Notes under the pieces: model-generated | Database searches by the model: none | What the model was told of the DNA's origin: nothing | Seen by the model: the letters and a program-made list of their open reading frames with translations, nothing else | Shown here: piece by piece, positions 8,269-16,468 of the stretch | Numbering within the stretch: position 1 is the stretch's first letter | Layout: each line of letters opens with the position of its first letter | Translations under genes and position numbers: made by a program | NCBI GenBank assembly: GCA_903842505.1 | Contig: CAIMMI010000058.1 | Span: forward strand, 1-35,546 | DNA: 35,546 bases | Source of the DNA: an uncultured Verrucomicrobiota bacterium | GTDB lineage: Bacteria; Verrucomicrobiota; Verrucomicrobiia; Limisphaerales; UBA9464 | Direction of reading: 5' to 3'

Positions 8269-11200
8269 TCAGTGATTGAACAGGAACTCCGGCGAATTCA
8301 GCAGCGACCAGAGCACGTCCTCGACGGCGGTGGCGCGCTTGGCTTCGGGGACGCGGAACGGTGCGGTGGCGGCGTGGATTTCGTCAGTGAGCGGCGGGCG
8401 TCCGTAGGTGGCTAGGTAGAGTTCGGTGACGATGGCTTCGGGGGTGAGCTTGGAATCGGCGAGTTTCCGGGCGCGTCCTTCGGCGCTGCTGATCCGCTTT
8501 TGCAGTCGCGGCGAATTCATCAGGTGGAGCGACTGCACGACGCTGAGTCGGACGTCGCGTTCGCAGGGGCAATCGGACGAGGAGTTGGGGCGACCGAAGG
8601 CGTCGAGGAAGTGGGACTCGATCTTGTACGACCAGGTCTGGGTGGCCCGCGAACCGGGAGGCGTGGCAACGAAGGTGTCCGGCGAGCCGGTGATGTCGGA
8701 GACGGCGTCGTCGAGGACTTCGGCGGGGAGGCGACGGCGATAACCACGGGAGAAGTGGCGCGTGTCTCCGAGGTTGGTGTCGTTGGGACGCGTGGAAAGT
8801 TGGTAGAGGCGGGAGTTGAACAGCGTTCGCAGGAGGTGCTTCAGGTCGTAGCCGTGAGCGGTGAAGTCTGCGGCGAGCGCGTCGAGGAGTTCGGGATGGA
8901 CGCAGGGGTTCGAGAGACGGAAGTCGTCGACGGGTTCGACTAGGCCGCGCCCGAAGCAAAAGGCCCAGACGCGATTGACGAGGGCGCGGGCGAGGAACGG
9001 GTTGTTGGTGGCGGTCGCCCAGTCGGCGAGGGCGAGGCGTGGATCTGCGTCGCCCGCAGCGAGTAGGGGACCGTCTGGTGCGCGCGGGGGCATGACCTCC
9101 CCGGTGACCGGGTGTTTCACAGTGCCGCCCTTGGCGAAATAGAAGGATTCACGGCCAGCCGAGATGGGCGGCGACAGGCCAGCGCCCTTCTGTCGGACCG
9201 GGCCGAAGCAGGCGGCGAGTTGATAGAAGTCTTCCTGGCTCCACTTCTCGTTCGGATGATGGTGGCAGCGGGCGCACTCGAGTCGGACGCCGAGCAAGAC
9301 CTGGGAGAAGAGGGTGGTGATCTCGGGTGGTTCGCGTCGGTCGCGGTACACGACGGCCGGGCCGTCGCGGTGGTTGGCGCCCTCGGCCGTGAGGAGATCG
9401 CGGACGAATTCGTTGTAGGGCCGGTTCACGCGGAACTGTTCGCGGATCCATTGGTCGAGCACGAAGACGGACTTCACTCCGACGCGATCGGAATTGGGGC
9501 GCAGAAGGTCGGCCCAGCGGCCGGCCCAGAAGTCGGCATAGGCGGGGTCTTCGAGCACGCGGTCGATGGCGGTGCGTCGTTTGTCCGGGGACGCGTCGTT
9601 GAGGAAGGAGGCGACTTCGGCTGGCGTGGGAAGCGTGCCGATGGCGTCGATCTTGAGGCGGCGCAGGAACTCGGCGTCGGTGCACGTCTCGGAAGGGAGC
9701 AGGCCGAGGCGTTGGAACCGGGCGTGGGCTATGGGATCGACGAAGTTGTTCGTGGGGAGCTGGGCGTATCGTTCGGGGGGAAGAAGGCGCTCGGCGGGAA
9801 CCAGGACCCGCGTGGCGGCGACCTGCCCCATGTAGCGGGCGACGATGACTGCGGTGCCCGGGTGCTTGCCGGCGGTGAAGCGGCCGTGTTCGTCGACGGC
9901 GGCGAGTTCGCGGTCGCTGGATTCGAAGGCCGCGAGGCGGGTCACGTCGCGGATCGACCCGTCGGAGTAACGGGCGCGGACCAGGAGCCGATGGGCTGAA
10001 TCGGACGGGGCGGTCCGTTCGATGGGGAAGACTTCGACGGTGGCCAGCGCGGGTTCGTTGGTGAGAGCGAACGGGGCACCGTCGCGGATCCAGCGTAGCA
10101 GGATCGAGTGGGCCGTGGAGCCGGCCTCGATGCGGCGGCCGCCTTCGTGCGGAATGCCCAGCAACGGTTTCTGAAGGAGAAGGGATTGTTCAGGCGCCGC
10201 AGGGAAAAGCCGGCGGCCCCGGACGTCCGCGACGATCTCGGCGTGGTCGGATTTCGGGTCGTAGGAGAAGACGGAGAGTTTGAAGCCGTTCTGCCCGTCC
10301 GGCTTCGAGTGGCATCCGCCGGAGGCGCATCCGGCGCGGGCGAGTTGGGGAAGGACGTCGCGGGTGAAGGAAGCGGGTTGCGGATGCCACGGCTCCTTCG
10401 GATTCTTGCCGGGTCCTTGGACGATGACGGGAAGGGGGACCGAAAGCTTGCCGAAGGAGAGGGTGACCGTGTTGGAGCCGTTGCCGCGATGGGCGGTCAA
10501 TTCGCCGGGGCCCGAGGCCTCGAATGGAGCCGCGGAGGGAATGCGTGCCTTGGCGACGTCGGTCAGGTCGTACTCGCGTCCCTCACGACTGATGCCGGTG
10601 ATGCGGTAGCCGAGCGTCGGGGTATCGGCCGAGAGAACGAGTTCTGCCGGGTAAACCGAGAGGCTGGCGAAATTCTCGGGCCGGGGGAATTGGGCTGCCT
10701 TCGACTGGGTGGCGGGCTTGGCGGTTGGAGCTCCGGAACGGGTTGATTTGCGGACCGAGGCCGCGGTCTGGATTGGCGACGCGGCGTTGGTGAAGGGAGC
10801 CGGAGCGAGTCGCGCGAGTTCGCGGCCATCACGATTCCATACGATGACGAGTCCCTGTTGGGTGCCGGCGGCTACCTGCGTTCGGTCCGCGTGGACGGCA
10901 AAGCTCTGGAGGTGGCCGGCAATGGAGGCAATGCGGCGTTCGTCGCCGGAGGCCGAGCTTTGTTCGCCGGTGTGGGTCTTGAGGTTTTCGTATCGGAGGA
11001 TGGCGCCCTCTTCGGTCGCGGCGAAGACCTCACGGCTATCGTTCGGCCAGGCCGTGGCATTTACGGCGTGTGCGTGGTTGCCGAGCGTTACCAGTTTTTC
11101 GCGGGTGGCGATGTCCCAGACGAACAGTTGCTTGTCGGCACCGCCGGAGACGACCTGGGTGGCGTTGGTGTTGAAGCCGGCGGAGAGCACCTGCGCTGTG

Positions 11201-12309
11201 TGGCCTTCGAGAGTGGCCACGGGCTTGGCGTCGGGAAGCGACCAGACGCGAACCAGCCGATCCGCTCCCGCGGTCACGAGGCGGGACGCGTCGGCGCTGT
11301 ACTGAAGTCCGAGGACAGAATCGCCGTGCGCCCGCCAGGATCGGATCCAGCGTCGCGAGGCTACGTCGAGCAGGCGGACCTGGGCCGAAAGGCCGGGGGT
11401 GGCGTCGCCGGCGGCGAGTTGGGTGGAATCGGGGGAGAAGGCGAGGGACGTGATGCGGCCGGACACGCCATGGGTCAGGTCGCCCGCAGGCGTCAGGTCC
11501 GGGAGATTCCAGAGTCGGACCCGGCGGAATCCGGCCGTGGCCGCGAGCCGTCCGTCCGGACTCACGGCAAGCGTCTCGATGCCTTCCGGATGGGCGGTTA
11601 CTGGCGTGGGGACGGGAGGCGTGTTGGTGTGAAGGGCCAGGAGTTGAAGCGAAGGGCCGCGGGCGATGGCGAGAAAGTGGGTCCCGGGAATGAAGGCGAG
11701 GGACTGGACGGGTTGATGGCTGGCGGGGAGCGGTTCGAGGTCGACCTTGGCGATGGGGCCCGCGGCGTCGTCGAGGGCTGAATCATCCCAGGGCATCTGG
11801 TCGTGGACCCACTGTTCGAGCGCACGGATATGGCCTGCCGGAAGTTGCTTCTTCGGCGGCATGTGCGGGTCACCGTCCTTGCGAAGGAGATCGAGCAACC
11901 GCGACTGGGCCGGTTGGCCGGGAGCCGCGACGTTGCCGTTGCCGCCACCCTTGAGGATGGATTCCCGTGAGGTCAGGACGAGTCCGCCCTTGGCCTTGTC
12001 CTCGCGATGGCAGGGAAAGCACTCGGTCGCGAGGATCTGGAGCGGATGTGGAGTCGGTGTCGCTGCCTGGAGCGACAGGGAAGGGAGCAGAAGCAGGAGG
12101 AGGAGCAGCGACTGCCTCCGGACGTCGGCAGCTACGCCTGAGGGTAGCAGACGACGTAAGGAGGCTGGAGGAAGGGATGCTGCGGACTGCCTCCGGACGT
12201 CGGCAGCTACGCCGAAGGGAAGCCGACGACGTGAGGAGGCTGGGGGAACAGCGGGGTGTGCGCCCGCTCCGGTGAGGCGGGAGGCTGGATCGGGGCGGAG
12301 CAGGCGCAT
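8269..12309 (-). CDS. Planctomycete-type cytochrome / WD40 / DUF1549-DUF1553 protein
   Basis: This 1,346-residue protein is read from ATG 12309. An odd N-terminus holds two copies of a REP-like repeat (PPAS...GVAADVRRQS), then a Leu-rich signal core (residues 67-81). Next come a Planctomycete cytochrome c domain with CFPCH (Cys97, Cys100, His101) and DPHMPPKK, and about seven WD40-like blades (residues ~150-505) with repeated VRLW, VRVW and FVWD strands. A bacterial Ig-like segment and the family's second CX4CH site (Cys661, Cys666, His667) in CASGGCHSK follow. The rest is DUF1549 (RLKIDAIGTLPTPAEV, CARCHHHP) and DUF1553 (ALVNRVWAFCFGRGLV, LLNSPEFLFNH). Such proteins are abundant in Planctomycetes and Verrucomicrobia and are thought to handle electrons or heme in the periplasm; the substrate is unknown. 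It lies 34 bases after the oxidoreductase gene, probably in one operon. No DUF1501 partner gene is present here. Confidence 0.9.
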   Translation of the reverse strand: MRLLRPDPASRLTGAGAHPAVPPASSRRRLPFGVAADVRRQSAASLPPASLRRLLPSGVAADVRRQSLLLLLLLLPSLSLQAATPTPHPLQILATECFPCHREDKAKGGLVLTSRESILKGGGNGNVAAPGQPAQSRLLDLLRKDGDPHMPPKKQLPAGHIRALEQWVHDQMPWDDSALDDAAGPIAKVDLEPLPASHQPVQSLAFIPGTHFLAIARGPSLQLLALHTNTPPVPTPVTAHPEGIETLAVSPDGRLAATAGFRRVRLWNLPDLTPAGDLTHGVSGRITSLAFSPDSTQLAAGDATPGLSAQVRLLDVASRRWIRSWRAHGDSVLGLQYSADASRLVTAGADRLVRVWSLPDAKPVATLEGHTAQVLSAGFNTNATQVVSGGADKQLFVWDIATREKLVTLGNHAHAVNATAWPNDSREVFAATEEGAILRYENLKTHTGEQSSASGDERRIASIAGHLQSFAVHADRTQVAAGTQQGLVIVWNRDGRELARLAPAPFTNAASPIQTAASVRKSTRSGAPTAKPATQSKAAQFPRPENFASLSVYPAELVLSADTPTLGYRITGISREGREYDLTDVAKARIPSAAPFEASGPGELTAHRGNGSNTVTLSFGKLSVPLPVIVQGPGKNPKEPWHPQPASFTRDVLPQLARAGCASGGCHSKPDGQNGFKLSVFSYDPKSDHAEIVADVRGRRLFPAAPEQSLLLQKPLLGIPHEGGRRIEAGSTAHSILLRWIRDGAPFALTNEPALATVEVFPIERTAPSDSAHRLLVRARYSDGSIRDVTRLAAFESSDRELAAVDEHGRFTAGKHPGTAVIVARYMGQVAATRVLVPAERLLPPERYAQLPTNNFVDPIAHARFQRLGLLPSETCTDAEFLRRLKIDAIGTLPTPAEVASFLNDASPDKRRTAIDRVLEDPAYADFWAGRWADLLRPNSDRVGVKSVFVLDQWIREQFRVNRPYNEFVRDLLTAEGANHRDGPAVVYRDRREPPEITTLFSQVLLGVRLECARCHHHPNEKWSQEDFYQLAACFGPVRQKGAGLSPPISAGRESFYFAKGGTVKHPVTGEVMPPRAPDGPLLAAGDADPRLALADWATATNNPFLARALVNRVWAFCFGRGLVEPVDDFRLSNPCVHPELLDALAADFTAHGYDLKHLLRTLFNSRLYQLSTRPNDTNLGDTRHFSRGYRRRLPAEVLDDAVSDITGSPDTFVATPPGSRATQTWSYKIESHFLDAFGRPNSSSDCPCERDVRLSVVQSLHLMNSPRLQKRISSAEGRARKLADSKLTPEAIVTELYLATYGRPPLTDEIHAATAPFRVPEAKRATAVEDVLWSLLNSPEFLFNH
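12110..12242. repeat. Two copies of a 58-bp REP-like palindrome in the cytochrome gene's 5' end
   Basis: Copy A (about 12110-12167) and copy B (about 12185-12242) start with the same 29 bases, beginning GACTGCCTCCGGACGTCGGC, and are offset by exactly 75 bases. Each folds back on itself: CCTCCGGACGTCGGC pairs imperfectly with the downstream GCCGACGACGTGAGGAGG-type arm. Both are translated in the same frame, giving the repeat PPAS(S/L)RR(R/L)LP(F/S)GVAADVRRQS before the signal-peptide core. Confidence 0.8.
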
Positions 12310-12343
12310 GGACTGGGTGCGTTGGTGGGTGCGAGAACCGGGC

Positions 12344-13675
12344 TCAGAGCCCCTTGGTTTCCCAACCCTTGCGGTAGGCGCGGCGCACGTGCTGATTGGC
12401 CGCGGCGACGTTGGTGAACTTGAGCTTCGCGCTGTTCCACTCGAGGAGCTGGTTCGGGAAGCGCGTGGCCACGGAACCGAGCAGCACGCTTTCGGTGAGC
12501 GGACCCGAGTAGTCGAATCCGGCCGAAGTGGTTCCCTTGCCGGCGACGGCGTCGATGAACTCGTGCCAGTGGTTGGCCGAGCCGACGTCGGGGTATTTGA
12601 ATCCGTCATACTTCCCGGCCGGGAGCAGGATCGGACGTCCGACGTGCGGCACGACCATGACGCCCTGAGTGCCGATGATGATGGAGCCTTGGTCGGGAAG
12701 ATCGACCTTGCCAAGGAGGCTGACGACGTCGGCGGGTGGGCGCTTCCGACCGTCATACCAGGTGACCGGGACGGTTCCTGGGATGGTGAACGGAGTGGCC
12801 GGGTAGATGTACTCGATGATGGCGTTGGTGGCCCAGGAGTGGGCGCTCGGGGCGGCGCCGAGGGACTTGACGGAGATCGGGGCGGTGAGGCCAAGCGCGC
12901 TGAACACGGGATCGAAGATGTGGCATCCCATGTCGCCGAAGGTTCCCGTGCCGAAGTCGAGCCGGCGACGCCAGTTGCCGGGATGATACCATCCCTGACC
13001 GATGAAGGGGCGATCGGTGCAGACGCCGAGCCAGAGGTTCCAGTCGAGGCCAGTGGGCACGGGGTCCTTGCGGTCGGGCATGGAACCGTTGTCGCCCCAC
13101 TCCTTCGAGCTCCAGGTGTGGACCTCACGGACCTTGCCGATGACGCCATCCTGCACGAGGCGTGTCGCCAGGCGGTACTCGGTGGCCGAGTGGATCTGGA
13201 TGCCCATCTGGGTGACGAGCTTCTTCTGCTTGGCGACCTCGGTGAGGCGCCGGCACTCATAGAGGTCGTGGGTGAGGGGCTTCTGTCCGTAGACGTGGAT
13301 GCCACGTTGCATCGCAGCCATGCCCTGCGGGGCATGCATGTGATCCGGGGTGGAGACGTTGACGGAGTCGATCTTCTCCTTGTCGAGGAGTTGGCGGTAG
13401 TCGGCGTAGACCCGGGCCTCCGGGAACTTCTTGCGGAACTCGGCGGTGCGGGTGGCATCGACATCGGCGACCGCCACCATGCGGACGGACTTGTGGGAGG
13501 CGATCTCGTTGAGGTCGGCCCAGGCCATGCCACCGGCGCCAAAGCTGGCGTGGAGGACCTGGGAGGAGGGTGGGCGCGCGATCAGGTCGCGCATGATGAA
13601 CGGCGTGGCGAAGGCCGCCCCGGCGGTGGTGCGCAGGAAGCGTCTTCGCGACGCCTGCAAGGGAAGGGGATTCAT
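12344..13675 (-). CDS. Tat-exported Gfo/Idh/MocA family oxidoreductase
   Basis: The start is ATG 13675, giving 443 residues; an upstream ATG at 13714 adds 13 residues before the signal. Residues 9-15 (SRRRFLR) are a twin-arginine motif followed by TTAGAAFATPF. A Rossmann fold begins around residue 46 (GAGGMAW) with VRMVAVADVD ending its second strand. STPDHMHA and YGQKPLTHD (a QKP variant of the usual EKP motif, containing the catalytic Lys) match the family. The C-terminal half has the family's open sheet, including a run with GDMGCHIFDP typical of the PVC-type subgroup. Members oxidise or reduce sugars or sugar-derived acids with NAD(P); the substrate cannot be told. It is the first gene of a minus-strand set with the large cytochrome protein, and TatA and TatC are encoded 5 kb away on the other strand. 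Confidence 0.92.
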   Translation of the reverse strand: MNPLPLQASRRRFLRTTAGAAFATPFIMRDLIARPPSSQVLHASFGAGGMAWADLNEIASHKSVRMVAVADVDATRTAEFRKKFPEARVYADYRQLLDKEKIDSVNVSTPDHMHAPQGMAAMQRGIHVYGQKPLTHDLYECRRLTEVAKQKKLVTQMGIQIHSATEYRLATRLVQDGVIGKVREVHTWSSKEWGDNGSMPDRKDPVPTGLDWNLWLGVCTDRPFIGQGWYHPGNWRRRLDFGTGTFGDMGCHIFDPVFSALGLTAPISVKSLGAAPSAHSWATNAIIEYIYPATPFTIPGTVPVTWYDGRKRPPADVVSLLGKVDLPDQGSIIIGTQGVMVVPHVGRPILLPAGKYDGFKYPDVGSANHWHEFIDAVAGKGTTSAGFDYSGPLTESVLLGSVATRFPNQLLEWNSAKLKFTNVAAANQHVRRAYRKGWETKGL

Positions 13676-13845
13676 GGTGATGGGCAAGTCTCTGCGGGTG
13701 GCTGGGAGATTCAAGTTTCAAGGCAGGGAGAATCCGGGGAGGCGTGAGTTCACCGGGGAGCGGTGATGCGATGGTCCGGGAGTGGACCGCGGGAATTTTG
13801 GGGTTAATCCGTGTTCGACCTTGCCAAGCCGCGGTCTTTGATTGA

Positions 13846-13880
13846 ACACAGGTCCTGTGTGTCCCGTCCGGGAAACACAG
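13846..13880 (+). promoter_or_regulatory. Overlapping inverted repeats in the tolQ leader
   Basis: ACACAGG (13846-13852), one T, then CCTGTGT (13854-13860) form a perfect 15-bp palindrome. The CTGTGT of this palindrome (13855-13860) also pairs with ACACAG at 13875-13880, with TCCC (13862-13865) and GGGA (13870-13873) extending the stem past one G-A mismatch. The two structures cannot form together. It could be a protein operator with three half-sites or an RNA switch. It lies 56-90 bases before the tolQ start, in the divergent gap facing the oxidoreductase gene. Confidence 0.5.
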
Positions 13881-13935
13881 CAAACGCTTCCAAGAATCGC
13901 GCAGCCTCCAGTTCAGGCCCGTTTTCCTGGGAGCA

Positions 13936-14676
13936 ATGGGCATCAACGTTGCGATGAATTTTTCGTTGGGACTGCTGGCCAACGCCGGCCAGCAAAAGCT
14001 TTCCCTGACCCAGATCTGGCAGTTGGCGACCACGGAAGCGCAGGTCATCATCGTCGTTCTGGCGGTGTTCTCCATCTTCGCGTGGTCGACCATGGCGGCG
14101 AAGGCGCTGCAGATGCGCCGCGCCAAGAAGTTGAACCTCCATTTCGAGATCGAGTTCCGCCGCCAGAAGGGCGTTCTTGAGATCTTCGAGCGGCGTCTGG
14201 GAGTGGAAGGTTGCCCGCTCTTCACCGTCTATGAGGATGGTTGCACCGAGTTGGACGCTCGGTTGAAGAACCCGGACGGCACCCGCAAGACCGAGATTTC
14301 CATCAAATCGATGGAGCATATCAAGAGGTCGGTGGAGGGAACCGTGGCGCGGGAGGCCCTGAAGCTGGAATCGGGCTTGATCCTGCTGGCGATCGCGGTT
14401 TCGGGTGGCCCCTTCCTGGGACTGTTGGGAACGGTGTGGGGCGTCATGGATACGTTCGGCGGCATCGCCATCAAACAGCGTGCGGATCTCGCAGCGATGG
14501 CACCGGGCGTTTCGGCGGCCTTGGTGACGACAGTGGCGGGCCTGTTGGTCGCGATTCCTTCCATGTTCGGCTACAACTGGCTGGTGCACACGTTGCGTGT
14601 GCTGACGGTCGAGTTGGACAACTTTGCCCAAAGCATGGCGTCGAGGATGGAGACCGAGTTCCTGCGCGACGAGTGA
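13936..14676 (+). CDS. tolQ: TolQ/ExbB family proton-channel protein
   Basis: This 246-residue inner-membrane protein is the first gene of the Tol-Pal set. It has three hydrophobic segments: about residues 37-55 (VIIVVLAVFSIFAW), 155-175 (SGLILLAIAVSGGPFLGLLGTVWGV) and 194-215 (SAALVTTVAGLLVAIPSMF). The GPFLGLLGTVWGVMDTFG stretch and the LVTTVAGLLVAIP helix with its pore threonines are the MotA/TolQ/ExbB signature. With TolR it forms the stator that converts proton flow into force on the TolA-like protein. The cytoplasmic loop is long and basic. The Pal and TolB genes downstream favour TolQ over ExbB. The start is the ATG at 13936; another in-frame ATG at 13951 is possible. Confidence 0.93.
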   Translation: MGINVAMNFSLGLLANAGQQKLSLTQIWQLATTEAQVIIVVLAVFSIFAWSTMAAKALQMRRAKKLNLHFEIEFRRQKGVLEIFERRLGVEGCPLFTVYEDGCTELDARLKNPDGTRKTEISIKSMEHIKRSVEGTVAREALKLESGLILLAIAVSGGPFLGLLGTVWGVMDTFGGIAIKQRADLAAMAPGVSAALVTTVAGLLVAIPSMFGYNWLVHTLRVLTVELDNFAQSMASRMETEFLRDE

Positions 14677-14677
14677 C

Positions 14678-15055
14678 ATGCCCATGAGCAGACGCGATCC
14701 AGGTCGATTGGAACCCGAGGTCAAGCCTGCGGCCGTGGTGCCGCCGCTCGGAACCCGTGGAGTCCTGTGTGTCAAATGTGAGCATCTCAACCCCATCACG
14801 CTGGATGAGTGCGAGACCTGCCGGGCGCACCTGTGGGTGAATTGCCACGAGTGCGGGGTGAAGAATCGCCGAGTGAATGTCCGGTGCGAAGAATGCCACC
14901 GCCGCCTGCACAAGGGGCGGTCCAGTCGTTCGGGTTCGCGCTCGCGTCAGGCCGGGTTCAACTGGTGGATCATTGGCATGGTGGTGGGTGGGATCGTCTT
15001 TGCGATCGTCCTGCTGTTTGTCATTTCCGGTTTGAAGCTGCCGAGGTTGTGGTGA
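14678..15055 (+). CDS. Double zinc-ribbon, single-pass membrane protein in the Tol operon
   Basis: This 125-residue protein starts one base after the tolQ stop (ATG 14678; a second ATG at 14684 is equally plausible), which suggests translational coupling. Four CxxC knuckles are visible: Cys31/34, 45/48, 56/59 and 70/73, enough for two zinc ribbons in series. A basic Ser/Arg linker (78-91) leads to one membrane helix (about 95-117, WWIIGMVVGGIVFAIVLLFVI) and a short tail. By the positive-inside rule the zinc ribbons face the cytoplasm. It is not a standard member of Tol-Pal in Proteobacteria. A role in assembly or control of the TolQR stator is only an inference from its position. Confidence 0.85.
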   Translation: MPMSRRDPGRLEPEVKPAAVVPPLGTRGVLCVKCEHLNPITLDECETCRAHLWVNCHECGVKNRRVNVRCEECHRRLHKGRSSRSGSRSRQAGFNWWIIGMVVGGIVFAIVLLFVISGLKLPRLW

Positions 15056-15080
15056 GTCGAGGATTCCGGCCTGCACTTCC

Positions 15081-15500
15081 ATGAGACGATTTTCCCAGCG
15101 CAACCAACTCGTGACGTTGAATGAGATCAACATCACGCCGTTGCTGGACCTCGCCTTCGTGCTGCTGATCATCTTCATCATCACGACTCCATTGCTGGAG
15201 CAGAGCATTCCGCTGAAGCTGCCCGTCGGTGGAGCCGTTCGGACACCCGGCGATCCCAAGAACGCGGTGCTGACCGAGGTTTCGGCAGACGGGACTTACT
15301 ATTTCAAGGGGCGTCGGGTCGGGACTGCCGAGGCCTTGGAGCGGGAACTCAAGGCCGAGTATCTCCGTAATCCGGACATGATCGTGAAGATCCGGGCGGA
15401 CCGGGACGGGAAGTTTCGCTTCCCGGCCGAGATCCTGGATCTCTGCCGCCGCAATGGAATCACGCGATTCGACATCGCAACCGAGGTGCCACGCCGATGA
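15081..15500 (+). CDS. tolR: TolR/ExbD family protein
   Basis: This 139-residue protein has a short cytoplasmic start, one membrane helix (about residues 20-40, PLLDLAFVLLIIFIITTP) and a periplasmic domain. Asp23 in the helix is the conserved proton-carrying residue of TolR/ExbD. The segment KLPVGGAV and the ILDLCRRNGITRFDIATE ending are typical of the family. The TolA-like gene starts inside its stop codon (ATGA overlap at 15497-15500), so the two are coupled. It works with TolQ in the inner membrane. Confidence 0.93.
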   Translation: MRRFSQRNQLVTLNEINITPLLDLAFVLLIIFIITTPLLEQSIPLKLPVGGAVRTPGDPKNAVLTEVSADGTYYFKGRRVGTAEALERELKAEYLRNPDMIVKIRADRDGKFRFPAEILDLCRRNGITRFDIATEVPRR

Positions 15501-16468
15501 ACAGCATCCAGAACCGATGTCTGGCGACCTCCGTGGTGGCGCACGCCTCGGTGGTGGGCGCGCTGCTGCTCTCTTCCTATCTCGTCGGTCGCCAACCGGC
15601 TGAAACTCCTGCCTTGCCGCCGATCGAGCTCGTGAGCCTGGAGGGCGTCAAGATCACGGACGGCCAGGGCGCAGGGGGCGGGACGCCGACCCCACCGGCG
15701 CAGTCGCGTAGCCAAACACCGCCAACCCCGCCAGCAACGCCGCCGCAGCCCCGAACCGCGCAGCCCGAAGTCCGCGTGACCCCGACGCCGACGAAGCCCG
15801 TGGACCGCCCGCTGAAAGCGGATAAGCCAGAGAAGTCGGACAAGGCCGACAAGCCCGAGAAGGCTGAGACCGGAATCAAGGTTTCCAGCAACGTCATCAA
15901 GGCGCAGGACGTCGACAAGACGGTGAAGGGCGGGGCGGACTCAGTCCGTTCGACCGGCAAGCGCGCGGTCAACGTCGCGACGGCGCCGAAGGGCCCGACG
16001 GCCGAGGAGATCGAGGCGGCGAATGAGGCGGCGGATCGAGCGGTGCGCGAGGCCCACGATCGGGCGGTGAAGGCCGCAGCGGACCAATGGCAGAAGGAGG
16101 TCCGTGGGTTGCGGACCAAGTTGGAGGCGGGTCTCTCCGGGCAGACCGAGATCTCGGTTCCGGGGCCGGGCGGTGGTGGAGAGGTGTGGATCGGGTACGG
16201 CACGTACCTGAAGTCATTCTACGAGGCACGATGGCGGCGTCCCAGTTCGCTGCCGGTGCCCGTGGCGTACGTCGGAGTCGCGATCACGGTCGCGCGGGAC
16301 GGGCGTCTGGTTCGGTTCGAGTTGTTGGAGAAATCCGGGATCAAGGTGCTGGATGACTCGGTCCTGGAGGTGATCCAACGCTACCGAACCCTGGAACGTC
16401 TGCCTGCCGGATCGACCGATCCCGAGCGTACATTCCGAATCAAGTTCAGACTCGAAGGGACCCAATGA
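15497..16468 (+). CDS. TolA/TonB-like energy transducer
   Basis: This 323-residue protein has an N-terminal membrane anchor with an SxxxH motif (Ser12, His16; SVVAH), as TonB and TolA use to contact the TolQ/ExbB stator. A Pro/Thr-rich stretch (~55-105), a Lys/Glu/Asp-rich stretch (~105-130) and a charged Ala-rich helix (~170-210) span the periplasm. The C-terminal ~95 residues (YLKSFYEARWRRPSSLPV, then VAITVARDGRLVRFELLEKSG) match the TonB/TolA C-terminal fold. By position it fills the TolA slot between TolR and TolB, though its C-terminal sequence is closer to TonB family text than to enterobacterial TolA. Start and stop both overlap neighbours by four bases. Confidence 0.88.
   Translation: MNSIQNRCLATSVVAHASVVGALLLSSYLVGRQPAETPALPPIELVSLEGVKITDGQGAGGGTPTPPAQSRSQTPPTPPATPPQPRTAQPEVRVTPTPTKPVDRPLKADKPEKSDKADKPEKAETGIKVSSNVIKAQDVDKTVKGGADSVRSTGKRAVNVATAPKGPTAEEIEAANEAADRAVREAHDRAVKAAADQWQKEVRGLRTKLEAGLSGQTEISVPGPGGGGEVWIGYGTYLKSFYEARWRRPSSLPVPVAYVGVAITVARDGRLVRFELLEKSGIKVLDDSVLEVIQRYRTLERLPAGSTDPERTFRIKFRLEGTQ

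Noticed and set aside
12310-13542. Minus-strand frame of the cytochrome gene remains open for about 1.2 kb upstream of its ATG
   Set aside because: It runs antiparallel-frame through the oxidoreductase gene, is Ser/Pro/Arg-rich and lacks domains; the oxidoreductase frame in the same place is clearly the real one.
9112-13747. Long plus-strand open frames opposite the cytochrome and oxidoreductase genes
   Set aside because: Gly/Glu/Val-rich antisense shadows without signal, motif or ribosome site.
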